NCBI GenBank assembly: GCA_032622095.1
Contig: CP136066.1
Coordinates: 133,641,917 to 133,705,916, forward strand
Origin: Siphonodentalium dalli
Taxonomy: Eukaryota > Mollusca > Scaphopoda > Gadilida > Siphonodentaliidae
Length of the DNA: 64,000 nucleotides
Direction: 5' to 3'
Of the stretch, positions 35,375-48,079 are shown piece after piece. How positions within the stretch are numbered: the first letter of the stretch is position 1; each line of letters begins with the position of its first letter. Made by a program: the position numbers and the translations under genes. The notes under the pieces are model-generated. The model did not search any database and had not been told where the DNA came from. It saw only the letters and a list, made by a program, of their open reading frames with translations.

Positions 35375-38300
35375 TGGATTAAATTTGTCTTCTATCTGTC
35401 AGGCTTCCATCCGTCTGCCTGTTGAGATGTCTATCCATCCATCTATCAACAATTGATTTCTTCTCCATATTAAAGACGGAATGTGTTTATATAGTTCAGT
35501 GTGCATGTTCCCCAGGTGTCTCACAATCAGATTTGTTCAATTAAGTTCTTCACATCAAATACATGTAGGTGCCAAGCCAGGGCCATAACTCTTTCCCTCC
35601 ATAGTAAGTCTTAAAACAGTTTTTTTCTCAAGAACCATTAGGCCTATATAGCTTATATTTGGTATGGAGGAGCCTTGGTGACTGGGGTTCAGATTTGTTC
35701 ATGGGGTCATTTTTAGGAAATGAGGTCCCCAGAGGGTTAATTCGGTGATGTTAGTCCACCTTGCGGAATATTGTCATTAAATTCACCTGCAAAGGTCAGA
35801 CACTAAATACAGACTCGGCTGTTCCAATATTATTTTCTTAACCAGCACTTATCCAGGTGAAATCATACCCTGATTTTTCAAAGAAAATTGGGGGGTATAT
35901 TGATATTACTAGATGAATGGATCTCATAGATGAGGATTCACATTTGTTCTAATAGGGGCAGAGATAAGAGATTTAACTCTCCTCTATGCTGTGTGGTACT
36001 GGTATAATAATATTGATTTCTAGACAGCCTGGGTGAGGGCAATGTTTGAGGCAATGGGGAGGGAGTGCTCAATTTAAAAAAAAAAAAAAAAATATATATA
36101 TATTCTATTTTTAATAAATATTTTTTTTTATTAAATAAAATATTTTTTATTTAAATAAAATAAAAAACATTTAATTAACATTTTGAAGAACTTATTATGA
36201 CATTACATCTTCGGGGGGGGGGGGGGTAGGTACCTCTAGTCTCCCCACTAAATTTGGTTGAAATCAGGGGTTTGGGAGAAAAGACGAACAGACAGATGTA
36301 CAGAAATGTTCAGTAAATTCCTTTTAATACTAGTATCTGTGCATTCCCATTTCAAGCCAACTCTGCTCTGAACTGACAGACATGACACATGTTGTTTATA
36401 ATCAGGGCCAGATAGAAAGATAAGAGAACTTCTGTAGCTATAGGCAGAGTCCCCAGGGAGTGTATTCATGTCATTCATAATTTAAATGAGATTAATGGTG
36501 TTGTACATTTGTTTTCTGAAGTTGTCAGTAGCACCATCATTGTTTACAATACAATGGTCATTAATATCAGATTAAATTCATTTTCTCAGAGCTTTAAGTG
36601 TGTCTGGCATTTGTAGAATGAGGTTCCCAGAGGCTAGCAGTGCCAAATACATCCTATGAGGACCTCATTCTGCTTAGGCTTCATCTTCTGGGAAGTATCT
36701 AGAGTCTCAAATTGACATTTTTAGCAGCTCTTTTCCCTTCTGTTCAGATTTTAAAATGCATAATTGAGGTGTTAAATGGGTGCGCATACTGTCATATGTC
36801 AGTAATGTCACCAACTTCAGCTGGAGAACTTCTGTCTGTCCCTAGGTCTCCCATAGCAGTTGAGGACTAAGTAAAATTGGGTTCCCAGATGGTGAATTTG
36901 GTGATGCTAGCCTACCTTACAGAATAGCATCACTACATTCACCCTTTTGGGACCTCAGACACACTAAATTCACGCTTGGCTGTTCCAATATTATTTTCTT
37001 AACCACTTAGCTATGTGACCTCATTATACCTTATTATGGACAAAAAAGTGTGGGGGTATATTGGATTAAATATGTTGGTCTGTTGGAGTGTCCTTCCATC
37101 CATTGTTCTGTCCATCCATCCATCAACAATTGTTTTCTTCTCGAGATCTATATGAATTCCCTGCCTGTATGTGACTCACATTCAGATTTGTTCAAATAAG
37201 TTCACCAGGTCAAATAGGAGGGGTGCCAGGGCCATAACGTTTTCCCTCCATAGTAATTCTAACAACTATTACTACTAAAGAACCATCAAGTCTATTTAGC
37301 TTATATTTGTGTATGCAGGGTCCTTGGGTGGCATGTCTAGATCTGTTCCAATGGGGGCCTTTTTGGAAAATCAATTAACTTCAACTCTTAAAAGCGAATG
37401 TTTATAATTATAAGATGAATAGATATCAGAGATGGGGATTCATGTTTGTTCAAATAGGGGCAGAGACCCCACCCACACTACCTGTATCTATGCTGTACGC
37501 TACTGGTATAATAAGATAATGTCATATTCTTGCAGGGATGTCCCCACAGTGTTGGGGAGGTGATTTACAGATTTGTTCAATGAAATGTAATATTTGAACT
37601 CACCTGAGACGAAGCTATAGTCATCACTTCTCATCTGTCACCTGTTCATCTTTCTGTCCGTCCATCAATCTGTCAACAATTCTGTGAACATCTTCTCTAG
37701 ATCATAAGACTGAATGGGTTCATATTTGGTGTGGATTTTCCCTAGGTGATTCATATTCAGATTTGTTCAAATGAGGTCACTCTTTCAAATGGTTGTGAAG
37801 CCAGGGCCATAACTCTTGCCCTCCATGGTAATTCTTAAAAACGACTTCTTCTCATCTACCATCAGATATAGGGTGTGACCCGAGACATAACTGTATGCCT
37901 CTATAGTAATACTTAAAATGTCTTCTCAAGAGAGGTTGGACTATTTAGCTTACATATAGTATGGAGGATCCTTTAGTGACTGAGATTCAGATTTGTTAAC
38001 ATAAGGCAACCTGTTAAGAAATGACGGGGCTATGGGGACTTAACACTTTTGTGTCTAATACAATCATTAAAATACAAAATTCATTAAAACATCTACCTTG
38101 GAACTACTTGACTGATTAATCTGACATACATGTATGCTGTTTGTGGGTCCATGGTTAATTGGGCTTCAAACATGTCTAAATAGTTTTATAAAAAGGTGCT
38201 TGTGAGATTGGAAATTTCCAACAATAGAGAAAGTTTGAGATGACAGTTGCCAATCTAAGACTTGGGAGTCTGGAGCCTGGTCGGGAAGGGACATGAGCTG
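35375..38300 (+). repeat. Degraded family B units with interspersed fragments
   Basis: Three family B stretches (35375-35705, 37060-37350, 37600-37990), each with a CCATCC/CCGTC run followed by catatttggtgtgga-like and gccagggccataactc sequence. G-tracts lie near 35352 and 36211, and an A/T-only stretch at about 36075-36185. No gene is supported. Confidence 0.65.
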
Positions 38301-38475
38301 GAGGAGGGGGAGGGGTGATCAGTAGCGTACAGTTGGTACATGAAGCCTCTCTATCTACATATCCTGTTTAGATCTACTTTTTTAAAGTGATTATGAAAAG
38401 TTCTAACTGTCCCAGTCTTATCAGTCTTTGCAGTCTGGTGAGCGACCCCACAGTCTTTGACTGTCTTGTTTCTTT

Positions 38476-39779
38476 TTAGCTCAACTTTACTTTGTAAAGT
38501 TTGAGCTATTGCCATGACTTGGTATTTGTCGTCCGTGTGTGCGCATGTGTGAGGCGTCAACAATACAGGCTACAGGTTGTACCTTTGGTCAGATCATTAT
38601 GAAATTTGTCTTAGCTGTTGACATCAACATTTAGACCAGAACGATTCATTTTGGGGTCATTCGGAAAAAAAACATGGCCACCAGTGGCCATTTTGGATTT
38701 CAAAATTCAATCCATTAGCACGGGCTACAGGTCGTACTGTTCGTCTGATCATCATGAAATTTGTCATGGATGTTAATATTGACATGTAGATGGGAACGAG
38801 TAATATTGGGGTCGTTCGGCCAAAAAACATGGCCGCCAGCAGCCATCTTGGATTTTACTCTTTGCATGACTAAATCCTTTCACACGGGCTAGAGGTCGTA
38901 CCTTTGGTCTGATCATCATGAAATTTGTCATGGATGTTAACAATGACATGTAGATGGGAACGAGTCATTTTTAGGTCATTCGGTCAAAAAACATGGCCAC
39001 CAGCAGCCATCTTTGATTTTACTCTTTGCATCACTAAATCCTTTGGCACGGCCTTTGGTCGGATCATTATGAAATTTGTCATGGATGTTAATATTGACAT
39101 GTAGATGGGAACGAGTCATTTTGGGGTCGTTTGGCCAAAAAACATGGCCGCCAGCAGCCATCTTTTTGATTTTACTCTTTGCATGACTAAATCTTTTGGC
39201 ACAGGCTACATTTCGGATCTTTGGTTGGATCATCATGAAATTTGTCATGGATGTTAACAATGCCATGTAAATGGGAAAGAGTCATCTTGGGGTCATTTGG
39301 CCAAAATACATGGCCGCCAGCAGCCATCTTGGATTTTACTCTTTGTATGACTAAATCCTTTGGCACTGGCTACAGGTCAGATCATTATGAAATTTGTCAT
39401 GGCTGTTGACATTGACATGTAGATGGGAACGAGTCATTTTGGGGTCATTTGGCCACAAAACATGGCTGCCGGTAGCCATCTTGGATTATACTCTTTGTAT
39501 GACTAAATCCTTTGGCTTTGACAGGCTATAGGTCGTATCTTTTGTCGGATCATCATGAAATTTGTCATGGATGATGGATGTTAACATTGACATGTGAATG
39601 GGAACGAGTCATTTTGGGATCATTCAGCAAAAAAACATGGCTGCCAGCGGCCATCTTGGATTTTACTCTTTGCATAACTAAACCTTTCAATTTTCCACAT
39701 TCCTAATCACTCCATTGACTGTAACACATGAAATTATTCCCTTTCCAAGTTGAGCTACAGTGTCATTGACACTTTCATT
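38476..39779 (+). mobile_element. Family A element copy 4
   Basis: The hairpin TTAGCTCAACTTTACTTTG is at 38476, six to seven units follow, and the 3' end AAGTTGAGCTACAGTGTCAT-TGACACTTTCATT is at 39747-39779. Confidence 0.8.
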
Positions 39780-40010
39780 TTGGTATTCTGGTCTGACCAT
39801 ATTCCTCTGTCTTAGCTCCAAATTGAGTCTTGTTAGGAGTGTATCTATTGCTTCTTCTGCCTCGTTTCTTTCAGTAAGTGAGAATGAGGCATTTAGTTCA
39901 GTGCTTTGGGCAATTAATTCTGATTTGTTGTGGTCAAGTCAGGATTGTGTGAGTCCTTTGTTGATTTGTATAATGTTAAGTGAAGCTTCAAGGAGTGCAT
40001 CTTGGATTAT
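39780..40010 (-). pseudogene. Possible captured coding fragment between two family A ends
   Basis: The minus strand reads about 77 codons with one stop. Helix-like, charged text includes ALLEASLNIIQINKGLTQS, KSELIAQSTELNASFSL, TERNEAEEAIDTLLTRLN and LELRQRNMVRPEYQNE. It lies between a complete family A 3' end (39779) and another family A unit and 3' end (40018-40207). Composition differs from the repeat around it. I do not recognise the protein; an exon or retroelement gag fragment picked up by the element is possible. Confidence 0.3.
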
Positions 40011-40017
40011 AATTGCA

Positions 40018-40207
40018 TGACTAAATCCCTGGACATGCCCTAGAGCTAACATTTTTATATTCTGATTGATCATGTACCAAACTTCATATGGCTCTCTGGG
40101 TTGACTTCTAATATTACTTTAAACATCTTAACTTTTCGCATTCCTTGTTGCTCCATTGACATTATCACCTCGCCAAGTTGAGCTACACTGTCATTGATAC
40201 TTTCATT
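40018..40207 (+). repeat. Second family A 3' part
   Basis: Contains catgactaaatccctggaca and a second 3' end AAGTTGAGCTACACTGTCAT-TGATACTTTCATT, only 15 bp before exon 2. Confidence 0.75.
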
Positions 40208-40222
40208 TAATTATAATTTCAG

Positions 40223-40407
40223 CGCACACTAGTTAATCCAACAGATTCAAGACTAGAACACCTCATAACTCAGATGAAATGGCGACTCCAAGAAGGACAG
40301 GGAGAGGCTATCTACGAGATTGGGGTTGAGGACAATGGAATTCTTGTAGGGTTGAATGATGATGAACTAAAAGCTTCACTTCGTAACCTGGAAAGAATGT
40401 CCATCAG
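40223..40407 (+). CDS. GTPBP2: GTPBP2-like exon 2: N-terminal domain
   Basis: The exon starts after tttcag and ends AG|gtacta; 185 bp gives 61 codons plus two bases of an Arg codon completed by the next exon. It encodes visible residues 10-71 with the family hallmarks TQMKWRLQEGQGEA, YEIGVEDNGILVGL and LKASLRNLERM. This is the N-terminal alpha/beta region conserved in GTPBP1 and GTPBP2 ahead of the G domain. YEIGVEDNG is closer to GTPBP2. The exon sits about 15 bp after the last family A repeat end (TTTCATT at 40201-40207), so repeat DNA reaches almost to the splice acceptor. Confidence 0.97.
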
Positions 40408-40742
40408 GTACTAGTATTTAGCATTATTTTGGGTTTAACTATCTCAAGATGCTTGTTTGAGTTATGAAAATAATCAGTTTTTCTGAGGAAATTTTACTTG
40501 TACCATGGTGTTTTGACGTGAGTAGATACTGCTTGTTTAACACTTATAAAAATACAAAATCAGACATACTTGTTGCTACTGAAATGAAAAAACTAGTTTA
40601 TGCACACATTGTATACACAATATATATATACATCTTTCTGTTTATTTATAGTTTTACTTAGTTGGAAGCTCTATCTGCTATTGATTTGAACATTGTATAG
40701 CCAAATAAGACTTATTTCCGAAATACTGCAAGATTAGCATAA

Positions 40743-40892
40743 TCTATATAGATAATAAAGAGTAGGATCTGTTTGTCTGTCCGTCTGTATGATCACAATT
40801 TTTCTCCCAGACTCCTGGACAGATTTTAATCAAATTTGGTGTGGTGACAAAGGGGAGTAGTGCAGTGGCTGAAGGGAGCCTGTTTCAGCTAG
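40743..40892 (+). mobile_element. Possible 150-bp Helitron-like element
   Basis: It starts TCTATATAGATAATAAAG after A, has a TGTTTGTCTGTCCGTCTG run and aatcaaatttggtgtgg, and ends TTCAGCTAG before T. A GCTGAA/TTCAGC stem lies at the end. The size is small and the stem abuts CTAG, so this is weaker than the trio at 8.4-10.3 kb. Confidence 0.4.
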
Positions 40893-42596
40893 TTATATAT
40901 ATCTATTTAAAGTGCTGCGAACCTTCTTCATACAACACATATTATTTTTCACTTTAGAGGATTGTGATCCTGAAAAAAATATTAGTATTTCTTTCAATAT
41001 ACTGATAATATATATATTTATTACTCCATTTTGCTCATATAATCTAATATTTGGCCGCTAATTCTATTTGTGTATAACTTTTTACAAGTTAGCCAATGAT
41101 TTTATGTTGTGGACAAAGTCATGTATTCATATAGCGATCACATGATTGCCATATGTAAACATAAGTATTGTCACATGATCGATCACATGGTAATCCATTG
41201 ACAACATATAGATATGCAACGATAGAGTGCATGCTAACCATAAATAGTAACTAATTAATTTTCAGCATCTATAAATGCATGGGGTCTTCTTTATTGTTCA
41301 TACTTACGTGCTGCATTACTGCTAAAAAGTCATCGATCAGTGTTATATTGTGTGGTAATTTTATTGGATGTTTTTATTTCTTTACCCAGTTAATTAGCAT
41401 AATCTTTGTACTTGCAAAGTGATCATGAATTCGATCACGGCTTTAGAAGTTTGCAGTGTTAGGAGAGAACTCTGAGAATGCAACACCTTCTCCGAAATAC
41501 ATTTTCTCATAATAAAATGTCATTAGCATGTTCTTATATGTATCGCATGTGTTGCTATTATAAAGTATTTTACGTATAAAGTGTTCTCGTAAAAAAACAA
41601 TTACTCATGAAGCCTTTGGAATATTCTACCATGATGTTTTAATAAATTCTCATATATAATTTTAATTTTACGTGCAGTTATCCACATGTACAGAAACATG
41701 TGCTCGTGTTTCTCGCCTTTTCGTTACTGGAATTGTCTAAGTATAACGTATTTATATACTGATTGCATACAAAGACTTGCAAAGTTTTATAGTAGTGTTA
41801 TAGAAGTTGATCATCTCGAATATACTCCACAGTTTTCAGATGCTCGTAGTCATGTGGCAATAAAGAACGTTTAGTTTTAATTTATTGTAACGCGGTATAA
41901 CAAAGATAATTTGATTTATTATTGTTGCATTTAATAAATTATATCACACCATTACTAATATGATATGATAAGTATATTTTCATAGTATATGAATCATCTA
42001 TATAAGCGCAATATATATGTATATAATCAGAATATTGCGCCTCCAAAACAATCTTGCCGACCGACACTGATGATAATTCACTGCGTGATTAGCGGCCTAT
42101 CAAAGCACTCAATGTGCAGCATTGTCTATTCAATATCTTGGCCAAAAAGAGGTCCATGACAACAATGTCTTTATTAAAGGATTACACCTGTGTAATTGTT
42201 CTCAGTTATTATCGATGCCCGCTAATCCACTGAGCACGTTGCCGAAAAGATTTTTGTGATAGGAAGTTATGGCGATTCATACGATTGAAAACTTGATTAG
42301 TAACTTGATTGAAAACTTGATTAGTAATGTAAACTTGATTAGTAATGTTTATACATTACTATGTATAAACCTTAACCCAGCACAAATTACAACACCTACA
42401 TGACTTTATCTCAATTCATGACATGCTGCCATAATTATATTATTACACATACATGCGCTGCCAATTCTGTGCTTTTAACATCGCCACCCGCAATTACATA
42501 ATGTTGCTGATGTCACATAGATACCTGTAGACACAATAAACTCTGATTTTGCATTTTAAGTTTGTCAACTCATACAAACCACATTTTCTCTTGTAG
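40893..42596. other. Rest of intron 2
   Basis: AT-rich DNA. A short tandem repeat of aacttgattagtaa lies at about 42284-42350; nothing else is supportable. Confidence 0.5.
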
Positions 42597-42711
42597 GCTT
42601 GGGGCTACTATGACAGTTCTCCGAGAGAAAGTTGTTGAGAATGAAGATGAAGGCAGTACTACTAAGAAAGCGATGGAAATTCTAATCAGAAAAATTCCTG
42701 AGAATCAACAG
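42597..42711 (+). CDS. GTPBP2: GTPBP2-like exon 3: end of N-terminal domain
   Basis: The exon begins with G after ttgtag, completing the split Arg codon, and ends CAG|gttata. It encodes residues 72-109: LGATMTVLRE, an acidic linker (ENEDEG), then IRKIPENQQ. The TVLRE and RKxPxxQQ motifs precede the G domain in this family. The donor gttata is a weak match to the gtaagt consensus; reading on past it would give 42 more intronic residues before a stop at 42,856, so intron retention would truncate the protein before the P-loop. Confidence 0.96.
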
Positions 42712-43154
42712 GTTATACACTGTGTTATATCCCATTACTGTCGTCAACAGACCTGCGGCATCTCATCTCAACCATCTTCTGTCAATAATTGCAGTGATGC
42801 TTCACAGTTTGAGACACTAAAGTGCAACAAACAAATACCAAACAATATGCACAATTAATGTTTGATGGGACCCTTCCCGAAGACATATTTCTTTCCTTTT
42901 CTTATCTACTTTTTAAACCATCACTGAAACCAGACCAAATGAGCTATATTTGATGTGGAGATAAGATTTGCTGGTTTTTCTCATTTTCCATCAAAACATG
43001 TTCCAGTCAGCCTATATTTTCTCTTATCCAATCCTTTGGCACAATGAACAGGTTGATCTGAATAATTCACAACTGTGAACTGCAAATCACTCTAATTTGC
43101 TTGATTGGAGCTAACTGATTTTTGCTGGTCAAAAACATGACCAACGACACACTT

Positions 43155-43680
43155 ATTATACCCCCATGATTGAAGGAAATTGTGATATACTGGATTACAT
43201 CATCTGATCGTCCATCCGTCCGATATCTCAACCACCGGTTGTCGGATCTCAATGAAATTTGGTATGAATTGGATGTTCACTATTATGAGGACATTCAATG
43301 GAGTGTTCAATCATTTACCACTGGTATTTGGATCTCAATGAAATTTTGTATCCATGGATGTTCACTGCTATGAGGACATTCGTTTTTGCATCGTGTTCAA
43401 TTGTTTTGTTTGGGTTTTCCGTTCTAGAGTTATTTATCTTTGTTTATCTGAAAATAAATGTTTTTTTCTCCATCCGAGCAGATATCTCAGGCCCAGGTTG
43501 TCGGATCTCAATGAACTTTGGTATCGATGTTTGCCACTATGAGGACATTCAGAGGAGTGTTCAACTGTTTTTTACCACTATGAGGACATTCAGAGTAATG
43601 TTCAAACATTTTATTCGGGTTTTACATTCTACAGTTATTTATCTTCATTTATCTGGAAATGTTTTTTTTGTCTGTCACAA
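43155..43680 (+). repeat. Family F repeat, copy 2
   Basis: After cgtccatccgtccg, about three units share gatatctca-c, ggatctcaatgaaatttgg and actatgaggacattcagagg. Confidence 0.8.
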
Positions 43681-43699
43681 CATGGGGAAACATCCTGTG

Positions 43700-44342
43700 T
43701 GACGGCGCCCTCAGATTAACTCTAGATTCTGTTGAACTAACAAGTATTCGAAACATTAATATCCAGCATTTATAAAGATGGGTAATGATTGAAAACAAAT
43801 GTACATAATTATTTAAGCAAGCAACTTTAAGATTGCTGCGACGTTGGTTGATCTATCGTTAATATTGGTCGAATAAAAAAAGAAGCTATTTACAGACGGT
43901 TCGTGATCAAGATTCAATACTGATTAGTAGGCCTATAGATATGTGCCATAATCAAATTTTACAGTCGTTTATTCTGTATGAGTTTTGTCAGATGCCAAAC
44001 GATATCGTACATCACTTATATCAAAGGGAACACCTACATTATAGTCCAAATATAGCAAAAATAATTTATCACATTCGATTCTTCTCATATTTTAGTCTGT
44101 GAATGGGTTTCATTCTATTTGAATTAATATGGTCGAAGATAAGACAATTTATCACCTTCAAATACTGGCCAAGGGGAGGCGAACATTATCTCAATATCGA
44201 TGTGACGAGACTTAGAAATACATTGAACTACAGTTAAATCTAGATAATTCCGTTTGCTTGAATTACCACTTTCGTGAAACATGCAATTCGTCTCAAGAGC
44301 AGATATATCGAAAGCCGATAGATAAGTTAGACCAGTCAATGA
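43700..44342. other. Intron 3 segment, no feature seen
   Basis: Unique-looking sequence without a supported gene or repeat. Confidence 0.4.
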
Positions 44343-45708
44343 TTAGCTCAACTTACTTTTGTAAGTTTGAGCTATTGCCATGGCTTGGCGTCCGTGTGTC
44401 CGTGTGTGCGTGTGTCCGTCAACAATTTCCTTTGGCGCGGGCTACAGGTCGTACCTTTGGTCTGATCTTTATGAAATTTTGCATGAATGTTGACATTGAC
44501 ATGTAGATGGGAACGAGTCATTTTGGGGTCATTCGGCCAAAAAACATGGCCGCTGGTGGCCATCTTGGATTTCAAAATTCAATCCATTGGCGCGGGCTAC
44601 AGGTCGTACTGTTCGTTTGATCATCATGAAATTTGTCATGGATGTTAATATTGACATGTAGATGGGAACGAGTAATATTGGGGTCGTTCTGCCAAAAAAC
44701 ATGGCCGTCAGCAGCCATCTTGGATTTTACTCTTTGCATGACTAAATAATTTGGCGCAGGCTACAGGTCGTAGTTTTGATCGGAACTTCATGAAATTTGT
44801 CATGGATGTTAACAATGACATGTAGATGGGAACGAGTGATTTTGGGGTTGTTCGGCCAAAAAACATGGCTGCCAGCAGCCATCTTGGATTTTACTCTTTG
44901 CATGACTAAATCCTTTGGCGCGGGCTACAGGTCGTAGCTTTGGTCTGATCTTTATGAAATTTGTCTTGAATGTTGACATGTAGATGGGAACAAGTCATTT
45001 TGGGGTTATTCGGCCAATAAACATGGCCGCCAGCAGCCATCTTGGATTTTACTCTTTGCATGACTAAATCCTTTGGCCCGGGCTACAGGTCGTACCTTTG
45101 GTCTGATCTTTATGAAATTTGTCTTGAATGTTGACATGTAGATGGGAACGAGTCATTTTGGGGTCATTCGGCCAAAAAACATGGCCGCTGGCAGCCATCT
45201 TAGATTTCAAGATTCAATCCATTGGCGCGGGCTACAGATCGTACTGTTCGCCTGATCATCATGAAATTTGTCATTGATGTTAATATTGACATGTAGATGG
45301 GAACGAGTGATTTTGGTGTCGTTCGGCCAAAAAACATGGCCTCCAGCAGCCATCTTGGATTTTACTCTTTGCATGACTAAATCCTTTGGCGCGGGCTACA
45401 GGTTGTACCTTTGGTCTAATCTTTATGAAATTTGTCATGAATGTTGACATTGACATGTAGATGGGAACGAATCATTGTGGGGTCATTCGGCCAAAAAACA
45501 TGGCCGCTGGTGGCCATCTTAGATTTCAAAATTCAATCCATTGGCGCGGGCTACAGGTCGTACTGTTTGTCTGATCATTATGAAATTTGTCATGGATGTT
45601 AATATTGACATGTAGTTGGGAACGAGTCATTTTGGGGTCGTTCGGCCAAAAAATATGGCCGCTGGCAGCCATCTTGGATTTTACTCTTTGCATGACTAAA
45701 TCCTTTGG

Positions 45709-46351
45709 TGACACTCCACAGTTTCGAATTATCAGTAGGGGTAAATTTCTTAGAATAGAGTACCAGTGTTTTCTGTCACCATGGGTGTGGTATGTTTATT
45801 GAGAGAAGGTTAGTTATGAATTTGTGGATTTTTAGAGGATGTCTTTGAGTTTTGAAAAATATTGTTTCAGGTGACCTTGACCCCACCAGTATGAAGTAGT
45901 AGCGATTTCTGCGAAACAGTGGCTCCAGACACCAGCGTGACTTTTTAGCACCTAAAATTTGTCATCTGCATGAAAAATATTTAAAAAAAAATTACAGTGG
46001 TGAGAAGTTTGAATTTTTTTGATATTATTGTGAGGAAACAATGTTCTTCCAGACAACATAGGCGGCTATACCATAGATTGTCGGGTTTTTGTGTCCCACG
46101 GGCCTGAAAATCGCTTATTTTGGCCATTTTTGCATCAAAATTTCATTTTTCAGTCACACAATCAAGGGGCATAACTCTTGCTACCCCCATTAAAATGACA
46201 ATTCTGTACCAAAAGCTTTAAGCCTAGTATGTGCTCAACCCAGGTATATATACATTGTATATGTGTTGTGGGATCACATTTCAGTTATTTTTCATTGAAT
46301 TGGTGCCCCCCTTATTTTTGCACCAATCCCTGCAGAAACTGTGGAGTGTCA
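45709..46351. mobile_element. 643-bp inverted-repeat element, 7-bp target duplication (copy 1)
   Basis: The ends TGACACTCCACAGTTTC and GAAACTGTGGAGTGTCA are perfectly complementary; CCTTTGG lies on both sides (45702-45708, 46352-46358), and the empty site aaatcctttggcgcgggc is present in many neighbouring units. The interior is non-coding. Confidence 0.9.
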
Positions 46352-47711
46352 CCTTTGGCGCCGGCTACAGGTTGTAGTTTTGATCAGAACTTCATGAAAT
46401 TTGTAATGGATGTTAACAATGACATGTAGATGGGAACGAGTGATTTTTGGGGTTATTCGGCCAAAAAACATGGTCGCCAGCAGCCATCATGGATTTTACT
46501 CTTTGCATGACTAAATCCTTTGGCCCGGGCTACAGGTCGTACCTATGGTCTGATCTTTATGAATTTTGTCATGAATGTTGACATTGACATGTAGATGGGA
46601 ACGAGTCATTTTGGGGTCATTCGGCCAAAAAACATGGCCACTGGCGGCCATCTTAGATTTCAAAATTCAATCCATTGGCGCGGGCTACAGGTCGTACTGT
46701 TCGTCTGATCATCATGAAATTTGTCATGGATGTTAATATTGACATGTAAATGGGAACGAGTTATTTTGGGGTTGTTCGGCCAATAAACATGGCCGCCAGC
46801 AGCCATCTTGGATTTTACTCTTTGCATGGCTAAATCCTTTGGCGCTGGCTACAGGTCGTAGCTTCGATCGGAACATCATGAAATTTGTCATGTATGTTAA
46901 CAATGACATGTAGACATGTAGATGGGAACGAGTGATTTTCGGGGTTATTCGGCCAAAAAACATGGCCGCCAGCAGCCATCTTGGATTTTACTCTTTGCAT
47001 GACTAAATCCTTTGGCCCGGGCTACAGGTCGTACCTTTGGTCTGATCTTTATGAAATTTGTCTTGAATGTTGACATTGACATGTAGATGGGAACGAGTCA
47101 TTTTGATGGTCATTCGGCCAAAAAACATGGCCGCTGGCAGCCATCTTAGATTTCAAGATTCAATCCATTGGCGCGGGCTACAGATCGTACTGTTCGCCTG
47201 ATCATCATGAAATTTGTCATTGATGTTAATAATGACATGTAGATGGGAACGAGTGATTTTGGTGTCGTTCGGCCAAAAAACATGGCCGCCAGCAGCCATC
47301 TTGGATTTTACTCTTTGCATGACTAAATCCTTTGGGCGGGCTACAGGTTGTACCTTTGGTTTAATCTTTATGAAATTTGTCATGAATGTTGACATTGACA
47401 TGTAGATGGGAACGAATCATTGTGGGGTCATTCGGCCAAAAAACATGGCCGCTGGTGGCCATCTTAGATTTCAAAATTCAATCCATTGGCGCGGGCTACA
47501 GGTCGTACTGTTCGTCTGATCATCATGAAATTTGTCATGGATGTTAATATTGACATGTAGATGGAAACGAGTCATTTTGGGGTCGTTCGGCCAATAAACT
47601 TGGCCGCCAGCAGCCATCTTGGATTTTACTCTTTGCATGACTAAATCCTTTGGCGCGGGCTACAGGTCGTAGCTTTGATCGGAACATCATGAAATTTGTC
47701 ATGGATGTTAA

Positions 47712-48079
47712 AGACATATTATGTACTTATTTGGGTGCGTGAAACTCATAAGTTTGTATTCAGGTGCTATACCATCTGGATGAATGTAGCATTCTACTAA
47801 CATCGCCGAAACTCTCAAGCAAATCGACCGTACAACTCCATAGAAAACATCGTCTTAACTACGCTCAAATGTAAATATTTACTACTCGATTCGGGACGCA
47901 TCTATCGACGATAAACTAACGAAAATGATTTCGCCATCGACAGTCACTGCATTTAATTAATATATAAGAATGACGGTGTGTGTTGTCAATTTAGATATAC
48001 TATTTGTAAAAATAACTACTTTGAACAAGATTATTCTCCATTTCTATTTAATAACCCTACAGGAGTGTTTTACATCACT
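47712..48079 (+). mobile_element. 368-bp TTAA-flanked element (copy 1)
   Basis: Starts AGACATATTATGTACTTA and ends TTTTACATCACT, with TTAA at 47708-47711 and 48080-48083. It is the short, uninterrupted relative of the element at 356-3346; the unit it interrupts reads gatgttaacaatgacatg when empty. Confidence 0.85.

Larger units (their letters stand above)
16964..40222. other. Intron 1 (23.3 kb), mostly repeats
   Basis: Bounded by gtaaga and tttcag. The stretch 16964-18140 shows no feature I can support; repeats fill most of the rest. Confidence 0.75.

Noticed and set aside
42562-42858. 98-codon open frame around exon 3
   Set aside because: Only 42597-42711 matches the family; the flanking codons are intron.
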